Positions 1 to 7,301 of a stretch of DNA of 26,845 nt are shown in pieces; positions within the stretch are counted from its first letter, which is position 1, and every line of letters starts with the position of its first letter. The notes below the pieces were generated by a model, which was given only the letters and a program-made list of their open reading frames with translations, made no database searches and was not told the DNA's origin. The position numbers and the translations under genes were made by a program. Location of the stretch: assembly GCA_016793305.1 (NCBI GenBank), contig JAEUHU010000555.1, positions 1 through 26,845 of the forward strand, written 5' to 3'. Origin of the DNA: Planctomycetota bacterium. Lineage in GTDB: Bacteria > Planctomycetota > UBA1135 > UBA2386.

Positions 1-100
1 CACGACGGCCGACACCGCCGTCCTTCTTCGCCAGACCACGGCGCTTGACTTTGTGACCAATGCGGGTGCGACGACCAGTGACTGCGCAGACTCGGGACAT
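1..100 (-). CDS. rpmB: 50S ribosomal protein L28, N-terminal 33 residues (runs off window start)
   Basis: Only the first 33 codons are present; the gene continues beyond position 1. The reverse strand reads MSRVCAVTGRRTRIGHK followed by a basic stretch ending in KKDGGVGRR. The R-V-C-x-V-T-G-[RK]-[RK] opening is the L28 signature, and the basic stretch before a GGVG motif matches the L28 variant I recall from planctomycete-like lineages. L28 is a structural protein of the large ribosomal subunit. The ATG at 100-98 has no clear Shine-Dalgarno site, but a good sigma70-like promoter lies just upstream (128-155), so the gene probably has its own transcript rather than depending on the lipid transport operon ahead of it. 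Confidence 0.88.
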   Translation of the reverse strand, partial: MSRVCAVTGRRTRIGHKVKRRGLAKKDGGVGRR

Positions 101-127
101 GGCGGCTCGGAAGGAAAAGGGGCGGGG

Positions 128-155
128 AGGATAGCAGCCCGACTCGCCGAGGCAA
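128..155 (-). promoter_or_regulatory. Putative sigma70-type promoter of rpmB
   Basis: Reading the reverse strand, TTGCCT (155-150) is followed after 16 bases by TATCCT (133-128). Transcription would begin near 120, leaving a leader of about 20 bases before the L28 start at 100. The boxes match the TTGACA/TATAAT consensus at 4 and 4 of 6 positions. This is inferred from sequence only. Confidence 0.45.
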
Positions 156-197
156 GCCCTGTTGCCGCCTTCCCCGAAGGAGTTCGCAGCGCAACGG

Positions 198-225
198 GGG
201 CCAAGGCCTGGTCGGCCAACGGCCC
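198..225 (-). terminator. Possible hairpin terminator after the MCE operon
   Basis: GGGCC (198-202) pairs with GGCCC (221-225), enclosing a second GGCC/GGCC stem (205-208 with 214-217) around a TGGTC loop. It lies 23 bases beyond the stop codon of the lipoprotein gene and before the rpmB promoter. There is no U-tract, so it may act as an attenuator or mRNA 3' end rather than a classic intrinsic terminator. Confidence 0.35.
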
Positions 226-247
226 GCACGAGGGTCGCTGCCGCGGC

Positions 248-892
248 TCAGCGCGCCGGGCCGGCCGCCGGCGCGTCGGGATGGGCGGTACGGGCCCGCG
301 CCACGGCGAACAGGTCGCGCGCGCGCATCCGGTCGATCAGCTCCCCCACCACGCCCTGCAGAGCAGACGACAACCCGTCGACGGCGACCTCGACGCTGCC
401 GCCCGCGAGCTCCCGCTCGGCGACGAACTCGTCGTGGAACACCATGCGACCGTCGACCTCGAGCCACAGCTCGAGCGCAACGCGCGCCTTGGCGCCCTCC
501 GGCTCGAGCACCTCGGCGAAGTCGACGATGCGGCCCCGCAGCGCCCAGTCCTCGCCACCGGGGTCGGCCGCGCCCTTCACGAGGTCGCAGACGCGCGCCC
601 GCGACAGGCCGAGCACCATCGCGTCGGTGACCAGCCGGTCGAGCGGAGCGATCCAGCGGGCCAGGGGGCGCGGCTCCAACTGCACCCCGAACTGACGCAT
701 CAGGCAGTCCGAGTCCAACGCCGTGCTGAGCTGCAGGTCCTGCACGCGGAGCACACCCCCTCGAGACGCCTCCGGCTCGGCCGGAGCCGGTGCTGCCAGT
801 CGGTAGAAGCGCTCGCTCGGAACGGCGACGCTGCCGCAGCCGGCGAGCAGCGCCGCGATCCCCGCAGCCACCAGGAATGTTCGGGTCCTCAT
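248..892 (-). CDS. MCE-system auxiliary lipoprotein (ABC_trans_aux / PqiC-like)
   Basis: A 214-residue protein with a signal peptide and a clear lipobox LLAGC, so Cys19 would be lipidated. After the lipobox comes S-x-R-F-Y-R-L, the opening strand typical of the ABC-type transport auxiliary lipoprotein family (PqiC, formerly DUF330), which attaches to MCE transporters in the outer membrane or periplasm. The rest fits that family's alpha/beta fold and length (about 190-220 residues). It is the last gene of the operon; its ATG overlaps the mlaD stop by 4 bases (ATGA at 892-889), so it is probably translationally coupled. It likely links the MCE tunnel to the outer membrane. The family call rests on lipobox, context and the N-terminal motif; sequence conservation in this family is low. 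Confidence 0.75.
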   Translation of the reverse strand: MRTRTFLVAAGIAALLAGCGSVAVPSERFYRLAAPAPAEPEASRGGVLRVQDLQLSTALDSDCLMRQFGVQLEPRPLARWIAPLDRLVTDAMVLGLSRARVCDLVKGAADPGGEDWALRGRIVDFAEVLEPEGAKARVALELWLEVDGRMVFHDEFVAERELAGGSVEVAVDGLSSALQGVVGELIDRMRARDLFAVARARTAHPDAPAAGPAR

Positions 893-1764
893 CGTGCACC
901 TCCACTCGGGGCCGCCGGCTGCACACCGAACAGCAGGCTGTCCGGGGCCAGCTTCAGTTGGCGGGCGAGCCCGCGCAGTTCGTCGAGGCTGGTGCGCAGG
1001 CCGGCGAGCACGTTCAGCACCGGCCCACGCGCCCCGCCGACCAGCGCGGTCGTCTCGTGCAGCAGACCGTGCAGGTCGTGTTCGACACGCTGCAGCGACG
1101 CGAGCGTCGCCTGCGCCGCCGCGGCGGCGTCGGTGGCCGCCGCGACCGTGCCTCGCGCCTCGGTCAGCAGCGAGGTCGCCGCCGGCACCGTCGCGTCGGC
1201 GAGGCCGAGGCTCGCCCGTTCGGCGTTGGCGAGGATCGCCGCCACGGCGCGCCGGTTGTCGGGTCCGAGCAGGTCCTCGGCGCTCGCCAGCAGGCGGTCG
1301 AGGCGCGCCAGCACGTTGCCGGCCCGATCGACGACCTCGGGCAGGCTGCTGGTCAGCGAGTGCATCGGATCCTCCTTCGGCTGGATGAACGCACCGCGCG
1401 CCAGCGGCTTGCCCTCGCGCCCGTAGCCTTCGAGTTCGACGGTCACCTGACCGGTGACCAGCAACCGGTCCATGCGGGCGCGGGTGAGGTCCTGGATGTT
1501 GGCCCGCGTCGGATCGACGCGCAGCTCGACCATCGTCTGCCCGTCCTGGAAACGCATGTCGGCGACGACCCCGATCGGCACGCCCTGGAAGTTGACCTTC
1601 GAGCCGACCACCATGCCCTTCACGTTCTCGCGGAACAGGATGAAGTAGGTGGCGCGCTCGCTGTGCAGGCTGTTCTGCAGGATGAAGGCCAGCAGGGCCA
1701 CGAACAGGGCGCCCGTGCCCAGCACGAACATCCCGAGGCGGAAGCGGCGGCCGTGCGGGTGCAT
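889..1764 (-). CDS. mlaD: MlaD-like MCE-domain protein (lipid transport substrate-binding subunit)
   Basis: A 291-residue protein: short basic N-terminus, one membrane helix at about residues 11-29, one MCE domain at about 39-113 (including VVGSKVNFQGVPIGVV, the conserved G-x-x-V-x-[FY]-x-G-[IV]-x-[IV]-G core), then a long Ala-rich, predicted helical C-terminal region. MCE proteins form hexamers that bind phospholipids and pass them through a periplasmic tunnel. A single MCE domain followed by a long helix resembles MlaD or Mycobacterium-type MCE proteins rather than multi-domain PqiB/YebT. The start lies 3 bases after the mlaF stop, and the stop overlaps the lipoprotein start. The helical C-terminus is longer than in E. 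coli MlaD (183 residues) and could form a needle or tunnel extension; that is inference. Confidence 0.88.
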   Translation of the reverse strand: MHPHGRRFRLGMFVLGTGALFVALLAFILQNSLHSERATYFILFRENVKGMVVGSKVNFQGVPIGVVADMRFQDGQTMVELRVDPTRANIQDLTRARMDRLLVTGQVTVELEGYGREGKPLARGAFIQPKEDPMHSLTSSLPEVVDRAGNVLARLDRLLASAEDLLGPDNRRAVAAILANAERASLGLADATVPAATSLLTEARGTVAAATDAAAAAQATLASLQRVEHDLHGLLHETTALVGGARGPVLNVLAGLRTSLDELRGLARQLKLAPDSLLFGVQPAAPSGGAR

Positions 1765-1767
1765 TGC

Positions 1768-2598
1768 TCAGACCTCGAGGTGGGCGATGACGTCCATGCC
1801 ACGGCTCTCTTCGGCCGGCAGGCGCCGTTCGATGAAGTCGCGGATGCGTGGATTCGGGTCGTGCCAGACGCGGTCGCGTTCCCCCAGGGCGGCGACCTTG
1901 CCGTCCAGCAGCACGACGATGCGGTCGGCGATCGCGTGCGCCGACGGCAGGTCGTGCGTCACCACGACCATGGTGATCCCGAACACCTTGTTGAGCTTGA
2001 CGATGACGTTGTCGATCTCGGCCGCGGTGATCGGATCGAGCCCGGCCGAAGGTTCGTCGAAGTAGACGATCTCGGGATCCAGCGCGATCGCGCGGGCGAT
2101 CGCGGCGCGCTTGCGCATGCCGCCCGACAGCGAACTCGGCATCAGCTCGGCCGCGTGCAGCAGGCCGACCATGTCGAGCTTCATGCGCGCGATCTCACGC
2201 ACCACGTCCGGCGGCAGGTCGGTGTTCTCGCGCAGCGGCAGCGCCACGTTGTCGAGCACCGACAGGCTGCCGAGCAGCGCACCGCCCTGGAACGACAAGC
2301 CGGTGCGCAGCCGCAGGTGCTGCAGCAGGTCCGGCGACGCTTCGTAGAGGTCGTGACCCGATACCGACACGCTGCCGAGCGTCGGGCGCAACAGCCCGCA
2401 GAGATGCCGCAGCAGCGTGGTCTTGCCACAGCCCGAAGGCCCCATGACGACGAACACCTCGCCGCGGCGGATCGCCAGGTCGACGCCGTCGAGGATGGTG
2501 CGTTCCCCGAACTGGGTGGTCAGTGCCAGCGCCCGGACCAGGTCGTCGCTGGGGCGAGCCCCATGGCCGTCGAAGGCGCGGTTGCCGGTTCCGGTCAC
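1768..2598 (-). CDS. mlaF: MlaF-like ABC transporter ATPase
   Basis: A 276-residue ATP-binding subunit that powers the MlaE permease. Visible motifs: Walker A GPSGCGKT (53-60), Q-loop FQGGAL (Q104), signature LSGGMRKR (157-164), Walker B IVYFDEP (177-183) and H-loop VTHD (H215). The SGGMRKR signature, with M-R-K-R in place of Q-x-Q-R, is characteristic of MlaF/Mkl/Ttg2A ATPases of MCE systems. The start is GTG at 2598-2596, overlapping the permease TGA by 4 bases (GTGA). The same reading frame stays open far upstream across the opposite-strand gene, but that extension has no homology features and is a GC-rich artefact. Full length for the family. Confidence 0.92.
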   Translation of the reverse strand: MTGTGNRAFDGHGARPSDDLVRALALTTQFGERTILDGVDLAIRRGEVFVVMGPSGCGKTTLLRHLCGLLRPTLGSVSVSGHDLYEASPDLLQHLRLRTGLSFQGGALLGSLSVLDNVALPLRENTDLPPDVVREIARMKLDMVGLLHAAELMPSSLSGGMRKRAAIARAIALDPEIVYFDEPSAGLDPITAAEIDNVIVKLNKVFGITMVVVTHDLPSAHAIADRIVVLLDGKVAALGERDRVWHDPNPRIRDFIERRLPAEESRGMDVIAHLEV

Positions 2599-3683
2599 GA
2601 GCCCACCACCATGCGCTGGCAGGTCACGAACACCGCGTCGACGACGATGATCAGGAAGATGCCGAGCACGACGGCGTTGGTGGTCGCCCGACCGACACCC
2701 TCGCTGCCGTCCTGGACCCGCAATCCCAGCGCGCAGCCGACCACGCCGACCGCCGCACCGAACGTCAGACACTTCGTGGTCGCGACGACGAAGTCCGACA
2801 GCGACAGGGCCGTGCGCAGCTGTTCGCCGAACGCGTCGAGCTCGATGCCGGCGACCGCCCACGCGAACAGCCCGCCGCCGCACATGCCGACCACGTCGAA
2901 CACGATCCCGAGGGACACCGCGGCGAACGCACACGCGACCACTTTCGGGGCCACCAGGAACGCGATCGGCCGGATGCCCATCTGCTCGAGGGCCGCGATC
3001 TCCTCGCTGACGACCATCGCGCCGAGCTGGGCGGCGTTGCGCGAGCCCGAGCGCGCCGCCAGCACGATCGCCGTCATCAGCGGCCCGATCTCGGCCATCA
3101 CCGACACCCCGACCATGTCGGCGATGTAGATCTCTGCCCCCCAAACGCGCAGCTGCACGTAGGCCTGCATCGCCAGGATCAGGCCGAGCAGGAACGCGAT
3201 CAGGGCGACGATCGGCAGCGCTCCGGCAGCGCAGTGGTCGACCTCGAGCGCGGTCCGGTCGAGCCGCAGCCACCGCCGCCGGAACGGGCCGGCGAGCAGC
3301 TCCTGCAGCGTCTGCAGCCCGGTCGCGAAGACCGCCTTCGCGCCGTCCAGCATCGGCTCGACGAACGCCCCGAGGCGGGTCACCGGATCGAGGCTCGGCG
3401 GGCGTTCGTCCGCGCGCACGAGCCGCTGGACCGACACCAGCGAGAAGAAGTCGAGCATCGACTGGCTCAGGCCACGCAGCTTCAGCTCGACGCCCACCGC
3501 GTGCGCCTTGCGCATGCCGGCGACCACCCCACCGAGCCCCGCCGAGTCGAACGCCTCGACGGTGCTGAGGTCCACGTAGAGCCGGGCCGGCTTCGCCCGC
3601 AGTTCGCGGTCGATGTCGGCGACGAGACGGCCCACGTTGGTGCGATCCAGCGTGGCCGCCACCGTGATCGTCGGGTGGGGCAA
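2595..3683 (-). CDS. mlaE: MlaE-type permease with fused N-terminal STAS domain
   Basis: A 362-residue fusion. Residues about 4-88 resemble a STAS (MlaB-like) domain, with the conserved AFDSAGL (D46-S47-A48-G49) found in anti-sigma-factor antagonists and MlaB. Residues about 105-362 are an MlaE/YrbE permease: several hydrophobic helices and the family core EIGPLMTAIVLAARSG followed by LEQMGIRPI. In E. coli, MlaB is a separate subunit bound to MlaF; here the regulator is built into the permease. The chosen start is TTG at 3683-3681, because GGAG lies 8 bases upstream and an in-frame TAG closes the frame a few codons further on. First gene of the operon. In the conserved segment an N-A-A-Q-L-G stretch replaces the more usual I-A-A-E-L-G. 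Confidence 0.9.
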   Translation of the reverse strand: MPHPTITVAATLDRTNVGRLVADIDRELRAKPARLYVDLSTVEAFDSAGLGGVVAGMRKAHAVGVELKLRGLSQSMLDFFSLVSVQRLVRADERPPSLDPVTRLGAFVEPMLDGAKAVFATGLQTLQELLAGPFRRRWLRLDRTALEVDHCAAGALPIVALIAFLLGLILAMQAYVQLRVWGAEIYIADMVGVSVMAEIGPLMTAIVLAARSGSRNAAQLGAMVVSEEIAALEQMGIRPIAFLVAPKVVACAFAAVSLGIVFDVVGMCGGGLFAWAVAGIELDAFGEQLRTALSLSDFVVATTKCLTFGAAVGVVGCALGLRVQDGSEGVGRATTNAVVLGIFLIIVVDAVFVTCQRMVVGS

Positions 3684-3691
3684 CGTTCGGA

Positions 3692-3695
3692 CTCC
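3692..3695 (-). promoter_or_regulatory. Shine-Dalgarno site deciding the TTG start of mlaE
   Basis: The reverse strand has GGAG at 3695-3692, 8 bases before the TTG at 3683. No ATG or GTG occurs in frame between the upstream TAG and this TTG, so the site supports a TTG start that keeps the whole STAS domain. Confidence 0.5.
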
Positions 3696-3744
3696 GATCG
3701 ACCGCTGCTATCGGGCGTTCGCCCCGCACCACTGAAACGCCGGT

Positions 3745-3761
3745 GGCCAGGAAGCCTGGCC
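3745..3761. repeat. Perfect inverted repeat in the divergent mlaE/TPR intergenic region
   Basis: GGCCAGG-AAG-CCTGGCC is a perfect 7-base inverted repeat with a 3-base spacer. It sits inside a second inverted repeat, CCGGTGG (3740-3746) and CCACCGG (3776-3782). It could be an operator or a leader hairpin for the divergent genes. Which one cannot be decided from sequence. Confidence 0.4.
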
Positions 3762-3771
3762 CCCTTCGGCC

Positions 3772-3800
3772 TTCCCACCGGACCGGGCCGCCGCCACAAT
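3772..3800 (+). promoter_or_regulatory. Weak putative promoter for the TPR gene pair
   Basis: TTCCCA (3772-3777) is followed after 17 bases by CACAAT (3795-3800), each matching 4 of 6 consensus positions, with a leader of about 75 bases before the ATG at 3883. The -35 box overlaps the outer arm of the inverted repeat at 3776-3782. Low confidence, because matches like this arise by chance. Confidence 0.25.
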
Positions 3801-3882
3801 CCCCGCGGTCGCTCACCCAACCCCTCCGGCGCGCCCTCATCCCAGCCGCCGACGCGGTCCTAGGCCGCGGTACGCAATCGCC

Positions 3883-6800
3883 ATGAAGATCTCGACCCTC
3901 CTCTGGTGCGCCACCGTCGTGGCCGCCTGCGCCAACGTCGCCCCGCCGAACCAAGCCGAAGCCGAGCGCCTGGCGACCGCTCGGACCTTGCTGGCCCAAG
4001 ACCCCCACGCCGCCTGCCGCATCGCCGACGAGCTGCTGGCCGGCAACGACGCCTTGCGCGAGGCCAGGCTGCTGCGCGCCGACGGAGCGATCCGGATCGC
4101 CGCGAGCGACGCCCGCAATCGTGGCAACCTGCTGCTCGATGCGGTGAGCGACCTGCAGAAGGCCGTGCAGGGCATGAACGACGACGACGCGGCACCCGCG
4201 CTGCGGCAGCTCGCCGAATGCCACTACGAGCTCGGCGAATTCGAGGCCGGCAGCGACGCTGGCACACGCGCCGCCGCCGCGTATGCGGCCCTGCAGACGC
4301 CATCCGCCCGTCGCGACGCCGCGGCGGCGATGCTGGTCGCCGCCCGCTGCGACCTGCGCCTGTTCACGGCCGCTCGCCAAGCGGAGCTCGACGGAGGGAC
4401 CAAGGACGCCCAAGGGCGCGTGCCCGTGGGCAGCGACACCGCGCGCCTGGCGACCAACGCGGCCGCTCGCTTCGCCGCCACCCGCACCACGTTCCCGGGC
4501 GAATCGGTGACCAGCACAGCCCTGCTGCACCGCTGGCTCGGCCAGACCAGCGAGGTCGGCGTCGAGTACGAACGGGGCCTGCGCGACTTCCCCGACGAAG
4601 CGCCCATCCACGATGCCTACATCCAGTGGATGCTCGACAGTGGCCAGCACCAGGCACTGCTCGGTTCGTACTCGTTGCTGCTCCGCGCCAACCCAGGAGT
4701 CACGGCGCTGCGCTGGCACCACGGCAAGGCGCTCTACCGATGTGCCGACCTGGCCCGCGACCAGGGCGACTACGCCGCCGCGAAGAAGGGCTACGCCAGG
4801 TCGGAGGCCGCGTTCGCCGAGTACGGCGCGATGGCTCCGGCCGGCCGCGAGGGTGCCGACCAGTGGCGTGCACTCTGCGACCTCGCCACCGCCAAGGTGT
4901 CGTTGACGATGGGCGACACGGCGGCCGCCGGCGACGAACTGCTTCGCGCCGCCGATCGCTCGGCCGCGACCACGACCTACCAGAACGGCGCGCCGGTGCT
5001 CTACGACAGCTTCCACGAGCACTTCACCGGCTTGGTGTTCGCGATCCACCGCACCCTGAACGAGACCGACGACGAAGCGCTGGCGGCGACGCTCGCGTGG
5101 AACGAACGGGTCCTGCAACGCTTCCCGGACCGGTTCGGCTTCGTCTACAACAACGCGGCCCTCGCCGCGCGCGACCTCGGCACGCGCAAGGCCAACGAAG
5201 GCGACCCGGCCGCGGCGAAGCAGCTCTGGGAGCGCAGCTACGCGCACTACGAGAAGGCCCTCTCGCTGTCGCCGGACGATCCGCGCATCGTCAACGACTG
5301 CGGCCTGATGCTGATCTACCACCTCGAGCGCGACTACGACCGCGCGCGCAGCCTGTTCGACCGCGCGATCGAGCTGGGCGAGCAGCAGCTGCAGGCCCTC
5401 GGTGCCGACGCGCCGCGCGCCGAACGGGAGAGCGTCGAGGAGTCGATCGGCGACGCCTACCAGAACATCGCCGTGCTGCTGCGCACGCGCCTGGGCCAAC
5501 CGTTCGCCAGCTACGCGCCGTTCTGCGAGCGATCGGTGCGCTACTACCCGTACGAGCGCCGCGAGGCGGCCGCCCTGCTGCGCAGCCAGGGCCGCGACGA
5601 CGTCGCGTCGACCGCGCGCGCCGGCGGCCCGGCACCGGCCGCGGCGAGCCAGGGCGGTGCCGCGGAAGCGCTCGAGAAGCAGCGCGCCCGCATCGAGCAG
5701 AAGGTCGCCGACGACAATCTCGACGGCGCCCTGGTCGTGCTCGACGAACTGAGCAAAGAGTGCCGCGAGCATGCGCCCTACCACGCCCTGCGTGGCGATC
5801 TCACGCTGCGGCTCGCCCGCCAGGCGGCGGCCGAGCAACGCAAGGGCACCGAGCTGTTGTTCCAGGAGGCGGTGGCGGCACTGACTCGCGCCGTCGAGCT
5901 CGATCCCGAGCCGGTAGCACCGCGCCTGCTGCTGGCCCAGGCCCAGTTCGATTCCAACAAGGCCGAGGACGCCGTCGTCTCGGCGACCCGGCTGCTGCTG
6001 CACATGCAGTCGCAAGGTGGCGGCAAGCCCGAAGACCTGCTGGCGCTGCACACGCTGCGGGCGCGCGCCGCCGGCGCCGTCTACGCGCAGAAGAAGGGCG
6101 GCGGCACCGAGGACAAGGAGCTGCTCGACGCCGCCCGTGTTTCGTATCGCTACCTCGACGACAAGGGTGCGCTCGACGCGGCCCAGCGCACGGCCTGGTC
6201 CACCACCGAGGAATGGGCCGGTGCCGGCGCCGAAGCGACCAACGTCTTCCTGCGCGGGATCCAGAAGAAGCCGGACGACCAGACGCTGCTCGAGACGGTC
6301 ATCACGGTCGGCTACCGCACGCAGCAGCTGCCCGCGGTGGTCGCGGCGCTGGCGAAGAGCGACGATGCGGTGACGCTGTGGTATCTGGGCAAGGCGCGCT
6401 TCTGGCTCGCCGACCAGGAAGGGGCCGCGAAGAAGCTCGCGGACGCCCAGGCGACCCTCGACCAGGCCAAGGCCGCGTTCGCGGCGTCGATGCAGAAGAA
6501 CCCCGCGTTCCGCAACTCCAGCGAACAGTGGATCGCGATGGTCACCGGCAAGAAGGGTTACCTGGCGCTCCAAGCCAAGGACCAGGCCAACGCCGAGAAG
6601 TGGCTGCTCGAAGCAGCCAAGGCCCGCCCCGACCAGATCGGCGCCGAGATCGGCAGCCACACGTTCGCCAACGGCACGACCGTTCCGCTCACCACCAAGC
6701 TCGGGGTGATGCTGCTCGCCGAGACCGTCGGGCAGGACCTCGGCAAGCTCGAGGCGCTCTACCGGGCTGCGGCCGAAGCCGCGAACAGCGACGTGGACCT

Positions 6801-7299
6801 GCTGAACAACGCGGCCCTGTTCGCACGCGACCACGGTGAGGCGCTCGCCAAGAACGGACAGAAGGAGCAGGCCAGCGAGCTCTACGAGCGCAGCTACCGC
6901 ACCTACCAGCGGGCCGTCCAGCTGGCGCCGACGGACCTCGCCAAGCTCGACCAGGCGATGATGAGCGTGCGCCTGCGGAACGACCTCGCCCTGATGGCCA
7001 TCCAGTACGTGGGACGCGACTGGGAGTCGAGCCGGCGTCTGCTCGACGGCGCCATCCAGGACGGCGATCGGGTGCTGGCGGAGAACGTCCCGGCCGACGA
7101 CTACGAGAAGCAGCGCAAGGAACAGCTCGGCATCGCCGTCGGCGACTGCTACGAGAACGTGGCCCTGTGGCACCTGCGGCACAGCCAGGACTTCGCGGCC
7201 GCCAAGGCCGCCGCCGAGAAGAGCCTGACCTATCCTGGGCCCCGCGGTGGCGCCCGCGCGCACCTGCGCGAAGCGGAACGGAAGCTGCAGGGCAAGTGA
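3883..7299 (+). CDS. Large TPR-repeat lipoprotein
   Basis: A 1138-residue protein. The N-terminus MKISTLLWCATVVAAC has a lipobox-like VAAC, so Cys16 is probably lipidated and the protein exported. The rest is almost wholly helical and Ala/Leu-rich, with many TPR-like units of the type A-x-x-x-Y-x-x-A-L-x-L-x-P-D-x-P, for example near residues 450-470. A Gly/Ala/Pro-rich hinge at about 575-595 splits it into two halves. Residues about 421-503 and 973-1066 are recognisably the same module (NNAAL..RD.G, then [WY]ERSY..Y..A, then R.L.D.AI..G), pointing to internal duplication. TPR arrays are protein-interaction scaffolds; the partner is unknown. The stop is 2 bases before the next gene, so the two are co-transcribed. 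No Shine-Dalgarno site is seen before the ATG. Confidence 0.85.
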   Translation: MKISTLLWCATVVAACANVAPPNQAEAERLATARTLLAQDPHAACRIADELLAGNDALREARLLRADGAIRIAASDARNRGNLLLDAVSDLQKAVQGMNDDDAAPALRQLAECHYELGEFEAGSDAGTRAAAAYAALQTPSARRDAAAAMLVAARCDLRLFTAARQAELDGGTKDAQGRVPVGSDTARLATNAAARFAATRTTFPGESVTSTALLHRWLGQTSEVGVEYERGLRDFPDEAPIHDAYIQWMLDSGQHQALLGSYSLLLRANPGVTALRWHHGKALYRCADLARDQGDYAAAKKGYARSEAAFAEYGAMAPAGREGADQWRALCDLATAKVSLTMGDTAAAGDELLRAADRSAATTTYQNGAPVLYDSFHEHFTGLVFAIHRTLNETDDEALAATLAWNERVLQRFPDRFGFVYNNAALAARDLGTRKANEGDPAAAKQLWERSYAHYEKALSLSPDDPRIVNDCGLMLIYHLERDYDRARSLFDRAIELGEQQLQALGADAPRAERESVEESIGDAYQNIAVLLRTRLGQPFASYAPFCERSVRYYPYERREAAALLRSQGRDDVASTARAGGPAPAAASQGGAAEALEKQRARIEQKVADDNLDGALVVLDELSKECREHAPYHALRGDLTLRLARQAAAEQRKGTELLFQEAVAALTRAVELDPEPVAPRLLLAQAQFDSNKAEDAVVSATRLLLHMQSQGGGKPEDLLALHTLRARAAGAVYAQKKGGGTEDKELLDAARVSYRYLDDKGALDAAQRTAWSTTEEWAGAGAEATNVFLRGIQKKPDDQTLLETVITVGYRTQQLPAVVAALAKSDDAVTLWYLGKARFWLADQEGAAKKLADAQATLDQAKAAFAASMQKNPAFRNSSEQWIAMVTGKKGYLALQAKDQANAEKWLLEAAKARPDQIGAEIGSHTFANGTTVPLTTKLGVMLLAETVGQDLGKLEALYRAAAEAANSDVDLLNNAALFARDHGEALAKNGQKEQASELYERSYRTYQRAVQLAPTDLAKLDQAMMSVRLRNDLALMAIQYVGRDWESSRRLLDGAIQDGDRVLAENVPADDYEKQRKEQLGIAVGDCYENVALWHLRHSQDFAAAKAAAEKSLTYPGPRGGARAHLREAERKLQGK

Positions 7300-7301
7300 C
7301 G

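Noticed and set aside
790..3129. 779-codon plus-strand open frame across the MCE operon
   Set aside because: Antisense shadow of mlaD, mlaF and mlaE, whose motifs are unambiguous; its translation is rich in His, Gln and Arg with no recognisable domain.
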